Made by a program: the position numbers and the translations under genes
In this document: positions 1 to 7,621 of the stretch, in pieces
How the letters are laid out: each line of letters opens with the position of its first letter
Numbering within the stretch: position 1 is the stretch's first letter
The notes under the pieces: generated by a model
What the model was told of the DNA's origin: nothing
Databases searched by the model: none
Seen by the model: the letters and a program-made list of their open reading frames with translations, nothing else
Assembly (NCBI GenBank): GCA_037132015.1
Contig: JBAXPW010000024.1
Coordinates: 1-20,444 of the forward strand
Reading direction: 5' to 3'
DNA: 20,444 nt
Source: JBAXPW01 sp037132015
GTDB taxonomy: Bacteria > Patescibacteriota > Microgenomatia > UBA1406 > GWC2-37-13

Positions 1-23
1 TTTAGGATGTTCTATTTAGCGTG

Positions 24-2075
24 TTAACTGGTACAGGGAACGGGGTGCGTATCCAGTCCTTGGTATAACCTGAGTCGAGTATTTAGCTGTTCTTGTGTAG
101 CTACACCTGCGGGTTTATCAGCAATTAGTTGTAAGATTGCAACATTTTCGAGCACTTTTAATACTCCTTGTGGCAAAGCATCTAACATATCTTCAATCAT
201 AAGGTGTTCTACTAGTGAATGAGATCTATCAGAGTTATGGTCCCAGAAATTTGTAGTTAATTGATCTTTACCTACGCTTTGTATGTGAAATTGTTCTGAT
301 GATATATCCTGTGCTGTTGAGTCACCTAACAAACGAATTAAAAAATGACGTTCTCTAGTATTCATTACACCACGCTGTTTTATGATAGTTTCAATGATAT
401 TAGAAAAAGCTTGACCCCATTTTGCTTCGATAATTGCGATACGATCTCCTATGGATTCATCGGAGGTAATTCGAAAAACTGCACCGTCAGCACGAGTACC
501 AATAAAGCCCTTTATTCCATTATCAGTTTCTTTTAGTCCGGCAGTAATTGCCATTTCGGGAACTACTAAACAATCAGGATAAGCTATACTCATCAATAAT
601 AATGTGATACCTTGCATTGCTCGCCCCTTCTCGTACATATTTAGTTTCTCAAGACGACTTTGCTCATCTTTTTTCTGACCTTCTTGGTTAGTATTTTTGG
701 GAGGAAGAGCTGAGACATGTACACCATAATCAATAAATTCTGGTGGTATATCGTTTGTAAAGTATGCTCTATCAATATGTTTTGCTGTTCTTCCAATTTC
801 TGCCATTCGATGGTCTAGGGGAGATAAATGAGCAACAGGTGTAGGAATAGCATTGATTATTGCCCTGTATGCTTCACTCATTTCTCGAAGTTCAGGAATG
901 TTGTCAAACATCGGTGGAACATGATCTCGTAAATATTGAGCTTTATTAGAGAGATCAAATGTTGAGAAATGAGAAGACGCCAAAGGAAGTTCGCTACTTG
1001 GAAAACCAAGCATTTCAACATTTCCAGTTGTATACAAAGATGCCAGCGCAATTACTTCTCCTAATAATGCCCCTGACATACATGTTTCTGAGACCAACCT
1101 TTTTACAAAATCAATTACAGATAAATTTTGATCAAATAGAAGTTGTTTCGCTAACCATTCTTGAAATGATATTGCAAAAATGTACGACTGTTTTTCATCT
1201 AGTTTTAGTTGTGTTGCTAAGTGTGAAGGAATAGATTGTTGTCTTTGTAAAAATACACCCGAGATAATTGCTTGTTGTGCAAGATTTCCCTGATGAGTTC
1301 CTATTAGAACATTTAATATATGAGCATATTTATTATTATCATGCAAGGGATTAGACAAATCTACTGGTAATATATCTTGCAGAGAACCTTGATTGTCTCG
1401 TGGTTCCATAAAAAATTTGTATTGTGGATATTTGCCATTAAATTGGACTAATAAACCAGAGATAGTTTTAGGTGCTTTTAATAGTTTCAAAAGGGGTATT
1501 TTTGATTGATCTGCTACAAGTGCAGTACCTAAACCCCTATCGACTAATTCTTTGAGCATCCCCTTTTCAGTAATACCTGGTTCTTGTATCTGTGTATTTA
1601 TGTAAATAAATGGCATATTTGGATGTTCACACCACATACCCATACGACCTACGAATATCACAAAGTCTTTATAGCCCTCTAAATGTCGCATATGATGTGC
1701 TACTGTACGACATATTTTTGCATATTGAAAGAGCTCTCTAGGGTCAGTTGAGGTATCTGGAATTCTATAAATAAATGAATTCTGCAAATGTTTTGAGAGA
1801 AGCTCTCTCGCATGTTTACTACCATGTGTATTACGATCACGTACAGTACGAACCACTTCAAGTGTCCAGCGAAGTGCTGGTCTCATAGTAATTGATCTTA
1901 AAAATGCCATTTCAAAGGTTTCTTCAATTCTATCAGGCGTATCAGTTTCTAAAATAACATAACTATTTACAGGAGGCTCAAGGGGAAGTATTAGTTCAGA
2001 GTATGGTGGGACATATATAGTTTCAGGAACTTTTCGACCCTTAATTCTACTTGGGAAATCATCTGGAGAGGCCAT
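24..2075 (-). CDS. 683-aa protein with C-terminal PD-(D/E)XK nuclease-like motif
   Basis: I do not recognise a family for the full-length protein. It has no signal peptide and no membrane segment, so it is probably cytosolic. The clearest signal is near the C-terminus: residues 526-533 read GTRADGAV, and after a short gap residues 546-553 read AIIEAKWG. D530, E550 and K552 have the spacing and predicted strand-turn-strand setting of a PD-(D/E)XK nuclease core, and an upstream helix (about 480-498) carries E482, where many such enzymes have a conserved Glu. The first 450 residues are mixed alpha/beta with no motif I can name. The ATG at 2073-2075 is the first in frame and has no Shine-Dalgarno sequence. 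The gene is divergent from alkC across 107 bases, which fits a DNA-repair or DNA-defence role, but that is inference. The fold call rests on one motif and could be coincidence. Confidence 0.55.
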   Translation of the reverse strand: MASPDDFPSRIKGRKVPETIYVPPYSELILPLEPPVNSYVILETDTPDRIEETFEMAFLRSITMRPALRWTLEVVRTVRDRNTHGSKHARELLSKHLQNSFIYRIPDTSTDPRELFQYAKICRTVAHHMRHLEGYKDFVIFVGRMGMWCEHPNMPFIYINTQIQEPGITEKGMLKELVDRGLGTALVADQSKIPLLKLLKAPKTISGLLVQFNGKYPQYKFFMEPRDNQGSLQDILPVDLSNPLHDNNKYAHILNVLIGTHQGNLAQQAIISGVFLQRQQSIPSHLATQLKLDEKQSYIFAISFQEWLAKQLLFDQNLSVIDFVKRLVSETCMSGALLGEVIALASLYTTGNVEMLGFPSSELPLASSHFSTFDLSNKAQYLRDHVPPMFDNIPELREMSEAYRAIINAIPTPVAHLSPLDHRMAEIGRTAKHIDRAYFTNDIPPEFIDYGVHVSALPPKNTNQEGQKKDEQSRLEKLNMYEKGRAMQGITLLLMSIAYPDCLVVPEMAITAGLKETDNGIKGFIGTRADGAVFRITSDESIGDRIAIIEAKWGQAFSNIIETIIKQRGVMNTRERHFLIRLLGDSTAQDISSEQFHIQSVGKDQLTTNFWDHNSDRSHSLVEHLMIEDMLDALPQGVLKVLENVAILQLIADKPAGVATQEQLNTRLRLYQGLDTHPVPCTS

Positions 2076-2182
2076 ATAAACGATAATCTAACTACTATAT
2101 AATAGTATTATATAATATATCAAAACAGAACACTATAGTGATTGAGAGACAATACGTTTCGCTCGCTATATAATATATTTAT
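2076..2182. promoter_or_regulatory. Divergent promoter region with palindromes
   Basis: This 107-base gap separates two divergent genes and must hold both promoters. For alkC a TATAAT lies at 2169-2174, eight bases before its ATG; a TTGAGA at 2142-2147 is rather far upstream (21 bases) for a -35. CACTATAGTG at 2131-2140 is a perfect 10-bp palindrome, and TATTATATAATA at 2106-2117 is another; either could be an operator. The minus-strand promoter cannot be fixed because nearly everything is A/T. Confidence 0.4.
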
Positions 2183-3274
2183 ATGTCTACACGTTTGATT
2201 GATATTTATTTTACTCACTCATTTGTTGAGAAATTGGGTGAGGCTGTCAAAAAAGTATATCCTGTTTTTGATACTATCAGTTTTACGAAAACGATTATTA
2301 CAAATGAATGGGGGAATACTGCCTTAAAAGAACGCATGCATATCATCGCCCGAAATCTCGGGCAATTTTTACCAGATAATTATGGAGAATCTATACCATT
2401 ATTACTAACAGTTGAAAAAGAATTTGATGGATTCGAACATTTAGTTTTTTCAGATTTTGTTGAGATATTTGGTCTTGAAAATTTTGATATTTCAATGAAC
2501 GCATTGGAAATTTTTACTCGGTCGTCTGCTGAGTTTGCTATCCGTCCTTTTTATATAAAGTATCCTCAAAAGACACTTGAACAAATGAAACAATGGTCAT
2601 TACATAACAATGATTTTGTGCGAAGACTAGCAAGCGAGGGGAGTCGTCCACGATTGCCATGGGGTATGGCTTTGCCTATTTTCAAAAAAGATCCAACACC
2701 TATTTTATGCATATTAGAAGAATTAAAAAATGATCCGTCAGAGAGTGTTCGTCGCTCTGTAGCAAATAATCTCAATGATATCTCAAAAGATAATCCACAA
2801 ATTGTGATAGATTTAGCAAAAAAGTGGATAGGGAAGACAGATAAAACCGATGCCTTATTAAAGCATGCATTGCGAGGACTATTAAAGAAGGGAAATAGAG
2901 AAGTATTGAGCCTATTTGGGCTCTATTCGAGTGATAATGTATTGATAAAAAATATAAAAATTGATCCAACAAATATTAGTATTGGATCTCATGCTCAGTT
3001 ATCATTTTGTATGATTGTGGATGCTTATCCACATAAAAAAGTACGCCTAGAATATGAAATAGGGTATAAGAAGGCCAATGGAAAGCTCTCATTCAAAGTA
3101 TTTCAAATACAAGAAAAGGTATTTAAAAAGGGAGAATATTTTTTTGAGAAAAAACTACGTTTTGAAAACAGGACAACACGAAAACATTATGAAGGCGAAC
3201 ATACGCTAACGACGATCATCAATGGCAATCGAGTTGAAACAGTGAAGTTTATGTTGAGGATTAATATCTCTTGA
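2183..3274 (+). CDS. alkC: AlkC-like DNA alkylpurine glycosylase with C-terminal Ig-like domain
   Basis: This protein resembles AlkC, a HEAT-like-repeat DNA glycosylase of the AlkC/AlkD superfamily that excises N3-alkylated adenine from DNA. Residues 1-245 are helical repeats. The family hallmark is visible at 147-161 (RRLASEGSRPRLPWG), followed by another repeat at about 188-205 (SVRRSVANNLNDI). From about residue 253 the sequence switches to alternating beta strands to the end, which matches the C-terminal immunoglobulin-like domain known in one AlkC subfamily. At 363 aa the length agrees with a HEAT-plus-Ig form. A TATAAT ends eight bases before the ATG, so the mRNA is probably nearly leaderless. 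The TGA stop overlaps the -35 box of the following toxin-antitoxin operon. The neighbouring nuclease-like gene may share its DNA-repair context. The family call is strong; substrate range is inferred. Confidence 0.85.
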   Translation: MSTRLIDIYFTHSFVEKLGEAVKKVYPVFDTISFTKTIITNEWGNTALKERMHIIARNLGQFLPDNYGESIPLLLTVEKEFDGFEHLVFSDFVEIFGLENFDISMNALEIFTRSSAEFAIRPFYIKYPQKTLEQMKQWSLHNNDFVRRLASEGSRPRLPWGMALPIFKKDPTPILCILEELKNDPSESVRRSVANNLNDISKDNPQIVIDLAKKWIGKTDKTDALLKHALRGLLKKGNREVLSLFGLYSSDNVLIKNIKIDPTNISIGSHAQLSFCMIVDAYPHKKVRLEYEIGYKKANGKLSFKVFQIQEKVFKKGEYFFEKKLRFENRTTRKHYEGEHTLTTIINGNRVETVKFMLRINIS

Positions 3275-3305
3275 CAACATACAACATATAACATATAATT
3301 ATTGT
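3271..3305 (+). promoter_or_regulatory. Consensus sigma-70 promoter with heptad-repeat operator, leaderless
   Basis: TTGACA at 3271-3276 and TATAAT at 3294-3299 are separated by exactly 17 bases, a perfect sigma-70 match. The predicted start site, about seven bases after the -10, falls on the antitoxin ATG at 3306, so the transcript should be leaderless. The -35 overlaps the alkC stop codon. From 3274 the DNA runs as 7-base units ACAACAT, ACAACAT, ATAACAT, ATAATTA to 3301, covering the spacer and the -10. This is a plausible binding array for the ribbon-helix-helix antitoxin (autorepression), although toxin-antitoxin operators are more often inverted repeats. Confidence 0.75.
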
Positions 3306-3545
3306 ATGATACGTACACAAGTATATATTCCAGATGATCTATATAAGGAGGCCAAATTATACGCAAATATAGGTAATACTAGTATTTCTGAATTTGTGCG
3401 ACAAGGTCTCGAACATTCGATAAAAGAAGCAAAAAAAATGGTTACTAAAAAGCAAGGTGGGTTTGCATCTTTAGCTGGCAAGTTTGCTTTTGGTAAAAAA
3501 CCTACAGACGTTGCTACAAATCATGACGATATTTATGATTTATAA
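3306..3545 (+). CDS. Ribbon-helix-helix antitoxin (VapB-like)
   Basis: This is a 79-aa protein with the layout of an MetJ/Arc-type ribbon-helix-helix antitoxin. Residues 2-9 (IRTQVYIP) form the DNA-contacting strand, 10-21 the first helix and about 26-40 the second helix (SISEFVRQGLEHS). The tail after residue 45 is basic then acidic (ending DDIYDL) and would wrap the partner toxin, as antitoxin tails usually do. The gene stops five bases before the PIN toxin ATG, the antitoxin-first order of type II operons. Its role would be to neutralise the toxin and, with it, repress the operon through the heptad repeats over the promoter. The start is fixed by the consensus promoter, which leaves no room for an upstream start. 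The exact antitoxin subfamily is not clear. Confidence 0.8.
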   Translation: MIRTQVYIPDDLYKEAKLYANIGNTSISEFVRQGLEHSIKEAKKMVTKKQGGFASLAGKFAFGKKPTDVATNHDDIYDL

Positions 3546-3550
3546 CTCAT

Positions 3551-3937
3551 ATGCAAGTTCTTTATGATACAGATTTTCTTCTATCATTTTTAGTAAGCAC
3601 TGAGATAAATAATAAAAAGGCAATTTCTATATACAAGAAACACAATCCTCATGAACTTTTTGCATTAAACTTAGTAAAGTTTGAATTAGCTACAGTTTTA
3701 TCAAGAAAATTTGACCATACATTTGCAAAACAAATAGTACTTGCATTAAGTGAGGTTCCGTTTCAGTGGTTATCAATATCAGAAATAGAAGAAGAAGCTA
3801 TTTGGAGAGAGTATTTTTCATATAATAAGAAAAATATCTCATTTATTGATAGTGCAAATCTAGTTGTAGCTCGTACTATGAACATGAAAATTGCTACATT
3901 TGATTCATTTTATCCTAATGAGATTGTGTTGAAATGA
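3551..3937 (+). CDS. vapC: PIN-domain ribonuclease toxin (VapC family)
   Basis: This 128-aa protein has the acidic residues of a PIN-domain ribonuclease in the expected places: D6 in YDTDFLL after the first strand, E45 in KFELATVL, D100 in FIDSANLVVA and D118 in IATFDSFY. Such toxins are Mg2+-dependent RNases that cut tRNA or rRNA and stop translation when the antitoxin is lost; the RNA target cannot be read from sequence. Length is normal for the family, with no damage visible. It starts five bases after the antitoxin stop without a Shine-Dalgarno sequence, so translation may be coupled. Its last 23 bases overlap, tail to tail, a dehydrogenase remnant on the other strand, suggesting that the module inserted into or beside an already decaying gene. 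Confidence 0.85.
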   Translation: MQVLYDTDFLLSFLVSTEINNKKAISIYKKHNPHELFALNLVKFELATVLSRKFDHTFAKQIVLALSEVPFQWLSISEIEEEAIWREYFSYNKKNISFIDSANLVVARTMNMKIATFDSFYPNEIVLK

Positions 3938-4223
3938 CTATTTCCTCAATCAATTTTTCGCCTAGTCTTTGATTGTTTTCACGAGTATAAAATGCGATGT
4001 GTGGAGTAAGAATTATATTTGGCGAGTTGATCATTTCTTGGAGTCTAAGGTCTGTTTTATGGATATCAAAAGGTTCTTTTTCAATAATATCGAGTACGAC
4101 GCTTGCAATTATATATTTATAGATTACATCTGAGAGAGTAAATAAATCTATTAGTTGAGGACGTGCAACATTGATCAATATATAGTTTGCTTCATCAATG
4201 ATAATGAATTGCGATTTATAATC
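3915..4223 (-). pseudogene. Remnant of D-2-hydroxyacid dehydrogenase (C-terminal third)
   Basis: The frame encodes about 95 residues that match only the C-terminal part of D-isomer-specific 2-hydroxyacid dehydrogenases such as D-lactate dehydrogenase. LINVARPQLID corresponds to the family's INxARGxLVD block with its catalytic Arg, VLDIIEKEPFD to the block with the catalytic Glu, and NIILTPHIAFYT to the block with the catalytic His. The substrate-binding half and the Rossmann nucleotide site are absent. Resemblance fades about ten codons upstream of the TTG at 4176-4178, and an in-frame stop lies at 4224-4226. The invariant Gly after the catalytic Arg is also lost (ARPQ instead of ARGG). No functional product is expected. 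The 3' end overlaps the PIN toxin. Confidence 0.75.
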
Positions 4224-4306
4224 TTATTGGATTGCTGAATATAACTAACTAAGTATTCAATAATTTTTTATAATTTACATACCATAAGTAAATATGTTAA
4301 TTCAGT
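4224..4306. other. AT-rich gap, no gene seen
   Basis: The gap separates the dehydrogenase remnant from the stop of the adenosine-deaminase-like gene. It is almost entirely A/T, with no open frame of note, no GC-rich stem and no U-tract terminator for the minus-strand operon. The lost part of the dehydrogenase cannot be recognised here. Confidence 0.5.
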
Positions 4307-5737
4307 CTATTGAAGATGAGATTTTGATATGTTTGGGAGTGTGAATAAATTTGGTAAGAATGCACGATCTGCATTATTTTTCATTTGAGATTCGAAGTTG
4401 GTACTAATCCAGTTGTATTTTGGGTTTGTTTTTTGATATTGTAATAATCTATATATTATTCTTTGATACTCTGAAGCAAGAGCTCGTTTTCGTCTAATAA
4501 TCACCGGGTCATCGGTACATATGACTACTTGTCTTATGAGTTGATCATATAAATCAGGTCGGCGAATAAAGAGAGGGTGATCGCCTGCTAATGCACGCAC
4601 AATAGGATGACTATTCGGATCAGCTACTCCTGTAAATTCATTACTTGTAAAATTAAGTTCAAGAAATATGCCACGTTCAAGTGCTTTTTCGAGGAGCGTT
4701 TCTATTTCTGGATCAAAAAGTCGAACAGCATGTCCAATACGTAAAGCATCATACTGTATTGTAGTGGCAAGATTGTTATATATTCTTTCTCGCATATCAT
4801 TAAGATTTTTTTTATATCTTCTTTTACCTTTACCATCAAATGGTTGAGCCTCGCCAGCGTGGATTGTTACAGGGATACCGTTTTTTTGAGCAAATCGTAA
4901 GAAGCCAGTGAAATCAAGTAATGAAGTTGCTCCTTCTTTTACATCATCTTCAACTCCTGCAATATCAAGCGCATCTAGTTTATTACTTTGGTATGCTTTT
5001 AATATCTTATTCATAAATGTTGTTCCTTTTGTAGAAAGTCCCTTTATAATATTTCCATCATTTTCCAAATCAATATTTTTGAGGAACGCCTGATCGTGGG
5101 ATCTCTCACGACGAAGCTGAAATTTAATACGAACATCCATCTGATCTGTAGATGTCCGTGCTTTACGAGCTGAACAGAATATTTCATGTTTATCTACAGT
5201 TTGGGAGAGATAGTCTATATATTGTTCAATATCAGGAATATATGTCTCATACAATTTATTATTTTTTCCATCCGAAAAAAATGTTCTAAATAGATTGTCA
5301 ACATCGTTCTCAGCTGAAATTGGATGATACGACAGTGGATTAGTTTCCATGTCGCCTTCTCGGATCAAATTGAACATCGCTACTTGCATCTCCACTTGTC
5401 TGGTGCCCGATTGATAGAGCGTATCAAGGACCATTTTTATTATTGTGGTGTAGACCATTTGTGATGTAAGATCGGTGCGACCTTCCAAAAAGTACATCAA
5501 TGAAGCTTTGCGGATAGTAAATTGAAACCAACGCGTGGAGAGTTTCCTTATGAAGTTGTCGAGATTTGCTTCACCACCTGACATCATTTCTGTTACTTGA
5601 TAACGAGTTGTATTATTGATTTGAAGATTAAGTATATCCCATATTCTGAATATATGGGTTGGTTTTAAGACCCCTTCCATATGAAGATGTAAGTCCGTGG
5701 AGAGGGAACTGGTTTGGTATGATTTTACTTTATTCAC
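4307..5737 (-). CDS. Adenosine deaminase-family amidohydrolase
   Basis: This 476-aa protein belongs to the adenosine/AMP deaminase branch of the metal-dependent amidohydrolases, which hydrolytically remove the 6-amino group of adenine nucleosides or nucleotides. The metal and catalytic motifs are present in order: DLHLHMEG at 15-22 (H17, H19), TIHAGE at 291-296 (H293, E296), GHA at 335-337 and TDDP at 408-411 (D409, D410). LNFTSN at 361-366 replaces the usual CPTSN. It is over 100 residues longer than classical adenosine deaminase; an insert lies between about residues 120 and 240, so the substrate may differ. The start is GTG at 5735-5737, overlapping the nadM stop as GTGA, which implies translational coupling. 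The pairing with nadM points to adenine nucleotide or NAD metabolism. Family is sure, substrate is not. Confidence 0.82.
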   Translation of the reverse strand: MNKVKSYQTSSLSTDLHLHMEGVLKPTHIFRIWDILNLQINNTTRYQVTEMMSGGEANLDNFIRKLSTRWFQFTIRKASLMYFLEGRTDLTSQMVYTTIIKMVLDTLYQSGTRQVEMQVAMFNLIREGDMETNPLSYHPISAENDVDNLFRTFFSDGKNNKLYETYIPDIEQYIDYLSQTVDKHEIFCSARKARTSTDQMDVRIKFQLRRERSHDQAFLKNIDLENDGNIIKGLSTKGTTFMNKILKAYQSNKLDALDIAGVEDDVKEGATSLLDFTGFLRFAQKNGIPVTIHAGEAQPFDGKGKRRYKKNLNDMRERIYNNLATTIQYDALRIGHAVRLFDPEIETLLEKALERGIFLELNFTSNEFTGVADPNSHPIVRALAGDHPLFIRRPDLYDQLIRQVVICTDDPVIIRRKRALASEYQRIIYRLLQYQKTNPKYNWISTNFESQMKNNADRAFLPNLFTLPNISKSHLQ

Positions 5738-6252
5738 GATGCTATTATACCATTAAAACGACTTCCATGAAAAGTATTATGAGATAGTAATAAATGTATA
5801 CTTGAGGGGACTCGAATTTTCCAACTTTCGTCCTTTTTATTCATTAGATCACGAATAAGTTTTCCTTCAAGTTCTTCGCGTTGAAACAATCCTGTTTCTA
5901 AGACAGTGTAGTTATTTTTTGAAAATATATCAGTTACCCAATTATTATTGCTGATAACTACGTCAAAATTGGATGCTAAATTTAGTGTTTCTTGTAACCA
6001 TATATTATCATCAGGCACGTCATTACTGGGAAATATTGTATCAATCTGTCCATCCCATTTCATATGAGAACTGATACGTTGAATCATCTCTCTTCGGAGA
6101 TCATACGAAAAAGGATTATTTTCATTTACAATATTGGCACTTCCAATACCGATACTGATTTTGTCTGCATGTTTCAATGCATTCTTAATAAGAAACAAAT
6201 GTCCGTTATGAAATGGTTGAAATCGTCCTATGATCAATGCTTTTGTATACAT
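5734..6252 (-). CDS. nadM: Nicotinamide-nucleotide adenylyltransferase, NadM type
   Basis: NadM-like nucleotidyltransferases join NMN and ATP to make NAD+. The protein opens with TKALIIGRFQPFHNGHLFLI (residues 3-22), the family's first strand and nucleotide-binding HxGH motif (HNGH, residues 15-18). It continues with SIGIGSAN and NPFSYDLRREMI, both typical of the archaeal-type enzyme, and ends with KLIRDLM, in the place of the ATP-binding ISxxxxR motif but lacking its usual serine. At 172 aa it is the normal single-domain size. The frame is open further upstream to 6330, but those 26 residues are not family-like and would overlap the divergent promoter, so I chose the ATG at 6250-6252. A TATAAA-like -10 lies just upstream. 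Its TGA overlaps the GTG of the deaminase-like gene. CPR organisms often depend on salvage, and this gene would complete NAD from scavenged NMN (inference). Confidence 0.85.
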   Translation of the reverse strand: MYTKALIIGRFQPFHNGHLFLIKNALKHADKISIGIGSANIVNENNPFSYDLRREMIQRISSHMKWDGQIDTIFPSNDVPDDNIWLQETLNLASNFDVVISNNNWVTDIFSKNNYTVLETGLFQREELEGKLIRDLMNKKDESWKIRVPSSIHLLLSHNTFHGSRFNGIIAS

Positions 6253-6320
6253 ATCAGTGAATATTTTATAGTAATTATCTCTAGTATTCCAAAGATAAAT
6301 AAAATAGAATAAATAAATAC
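6253..6320. promoter_or_regulatory. Divergent promoter region, nadM / M50 protease
   Basis: The gap contains 68 AT-rich bases between divergent starts. On the plus strand TAGAAT at 6305-6310 ends ten bases before the protease ATG. On the minus strand a TATAAA-like box is about a dozen bases before the nadM ATG. Neither has a convincing -35, and neither start has a Shine-Dalgarno sequence. Confidence 0.35.
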
Positions 6321-7592
6321 ATGGTTCCAATATACTCTAAAGATAAAATTGTATTTCACTCATTGTTGTTTAGTACGATTCCAGATGCGTCTGACTTATA
6401 TGCAGTTGTGAGGTATGATACAGATGAAAGCATCCTTGTAAATAAAGTGTGTGTTGATGTAATTCAATTCCTCAAAAAAGGACATTCAATATCGGAAGTG
6501 TATGCTCTCACGGATCTTCCAGAAGAAGAAATATGTAAACTTATAAATAATCTGCTTGATTCTGGTTTTGTACGTATGATTAATGACGCTAAGGTTCCAG
6601 ATTTTTATGAAAAGATACACCCATGGTTGTTGAATGTAAATAGGAAGTTTTTTAAATGGGTAATATCCAGATTCTTTATAGTTACTTCTCTTCTTTTTAT
6701 TTTTTCAGGAATATGTGTTATGTTTTTGAATCAAAAATTTATTCCAGTATATAAAGATTATTTTTGGTCAAGTGATACATTTACGGTATTTTTAAGCATT
6801 CAAGTTATCAGCATCATTTGTTTATTTTTACACGAATGTGCTCACTTTATTACGACAAAGGCAGTAGGTGGAGAGGCTCGGATACGTTTAAGTACAAGGT
6901 TTATTTTTCTTGTTGCTGAGACTGAAAATTATTACTTAAATATAGTGAGTAGAAAACAACGATATATCGTATATCTCGCAGGTATGACCTTAGATGCGAT
7001 AATAATAGCTTCTACTTTTTGGTTTTTATTGATATCAAGTCATTTTCATATATATATTGGAGTGATGTATAAACTATTAATGGTTGTTGTGTTAATTCAA
7101 ATTGAAAGTATTGCATGGCAATTTAGTGCATTTTTGCAAACAGATTTATATAATTTTCTATGTGATTTTTTTAATCAACCTAATTTATATAATAATATGA
7201 AAAAATATGTGTATATGAAAGTAAGGACAATTGTAAAACGAGCATCGTTTATTAAGTTTTCTTTTCATCATACAGAAGAGATGTTGAATAAAGATGCGGA
7301 TAATTTTAACAGTCTTACAAAAAAAGAAAAATCAAATATTTTTCTATATAGTCTTATTTATATTTTTGGAATAATTGCGGTGTCAATTACTTTTTTCTCT
7401 TTTATTTTTCCAGCCCACTTTTTATATATTGTGCGAGGAGTAACTGACCTATATATTGCTGTAGATAATAAAAACATTGTTGAAATTTGTAAGGCTTCTG
7501 CCCTCATAATTCTAGTAAATTATACAAACGCTATCGTATTGTTTCTATCGGTAAAAAAATTGTTTAAGTCAAAAAAGCAAATAAGTCCTTGA
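6321..7592 (+). CDS. PqqD-like domain fused to M50 membrane zinc metalloprotease
   Basis: Residues about 25-88 form a small winged-helix region resembling PqqD (for example DVIQFLKKGHSISEVYALTD, then helices ending LLDSGFVRM), the fold used as a RiPP recognition element. From about residue 113 the protein is a polytopic membrane protein. HECAH at 171-175, at the end of a transmembrane helix, is the HExxH zinc site of M50 (site-2-protease-like) enzymes, and QTDLYNFL at 273-280 matches the conserved Asp-containing block of the third ligand (D275). Several further hydrophobic helices follow (about 216-238, 340-362 and 390-411). This architecture is typical of the putative peptide zinc metalloproteases found near peptide-modification genes. 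No radical-SAM enzyme or other maturase is in this window. A six-Cys membrane-anchored protein follows 29 bases downstream and may be its partner or substrate (inference). Confidence 0.75.
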   Translation: MVPIYSKDKIVFHSLLFSTIPDASDLYAVVRYDTDESILVNKVCVDVIQFLKKGHSISEVYALTDLPEEEICKLINNLLDSGFVRMINDAKVPDFYEKIHPWLLNVNRKFFKWVISRFFIVTSLLFIFSGICVMFLNQKFIPVYKDYFWSSDTFTVFLSIQVISIICLFLHECAHFITTKAVGGEARIRLSTRFIFLVAETENYYLNIVSRKQRYIVYLAGMTLDAIIIASTFWFLLISSHFHIYIGVMYKLLMVVVLIQIESIAWQFSAFLQTDLYNFLCDFFNQPNLYNNMKKYVYMKVRTIVKRASFIKFSFHHTEEMLNKDADNFNSLTKKEKSNIFLYSLIYIFGIIAVSITFFSFIFPAHFLYIVRGVTDLYIAVDNKNIVEICKASALIILVNYTNAIVLFLSVKKLFKSKKQISP

Positions 7593-7621
7593 TCGGTAAT
7601 TACATATTTTAAAATTATTAT

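Noticed and set aside
6253..6330. Upstream extension of nadM by 26 codons
   Set aside because: The extra residues are not family-like, and the extension would overlap the divergent protease start and promoter; the ATG at 6250-6252 gives the normal N-terminus.
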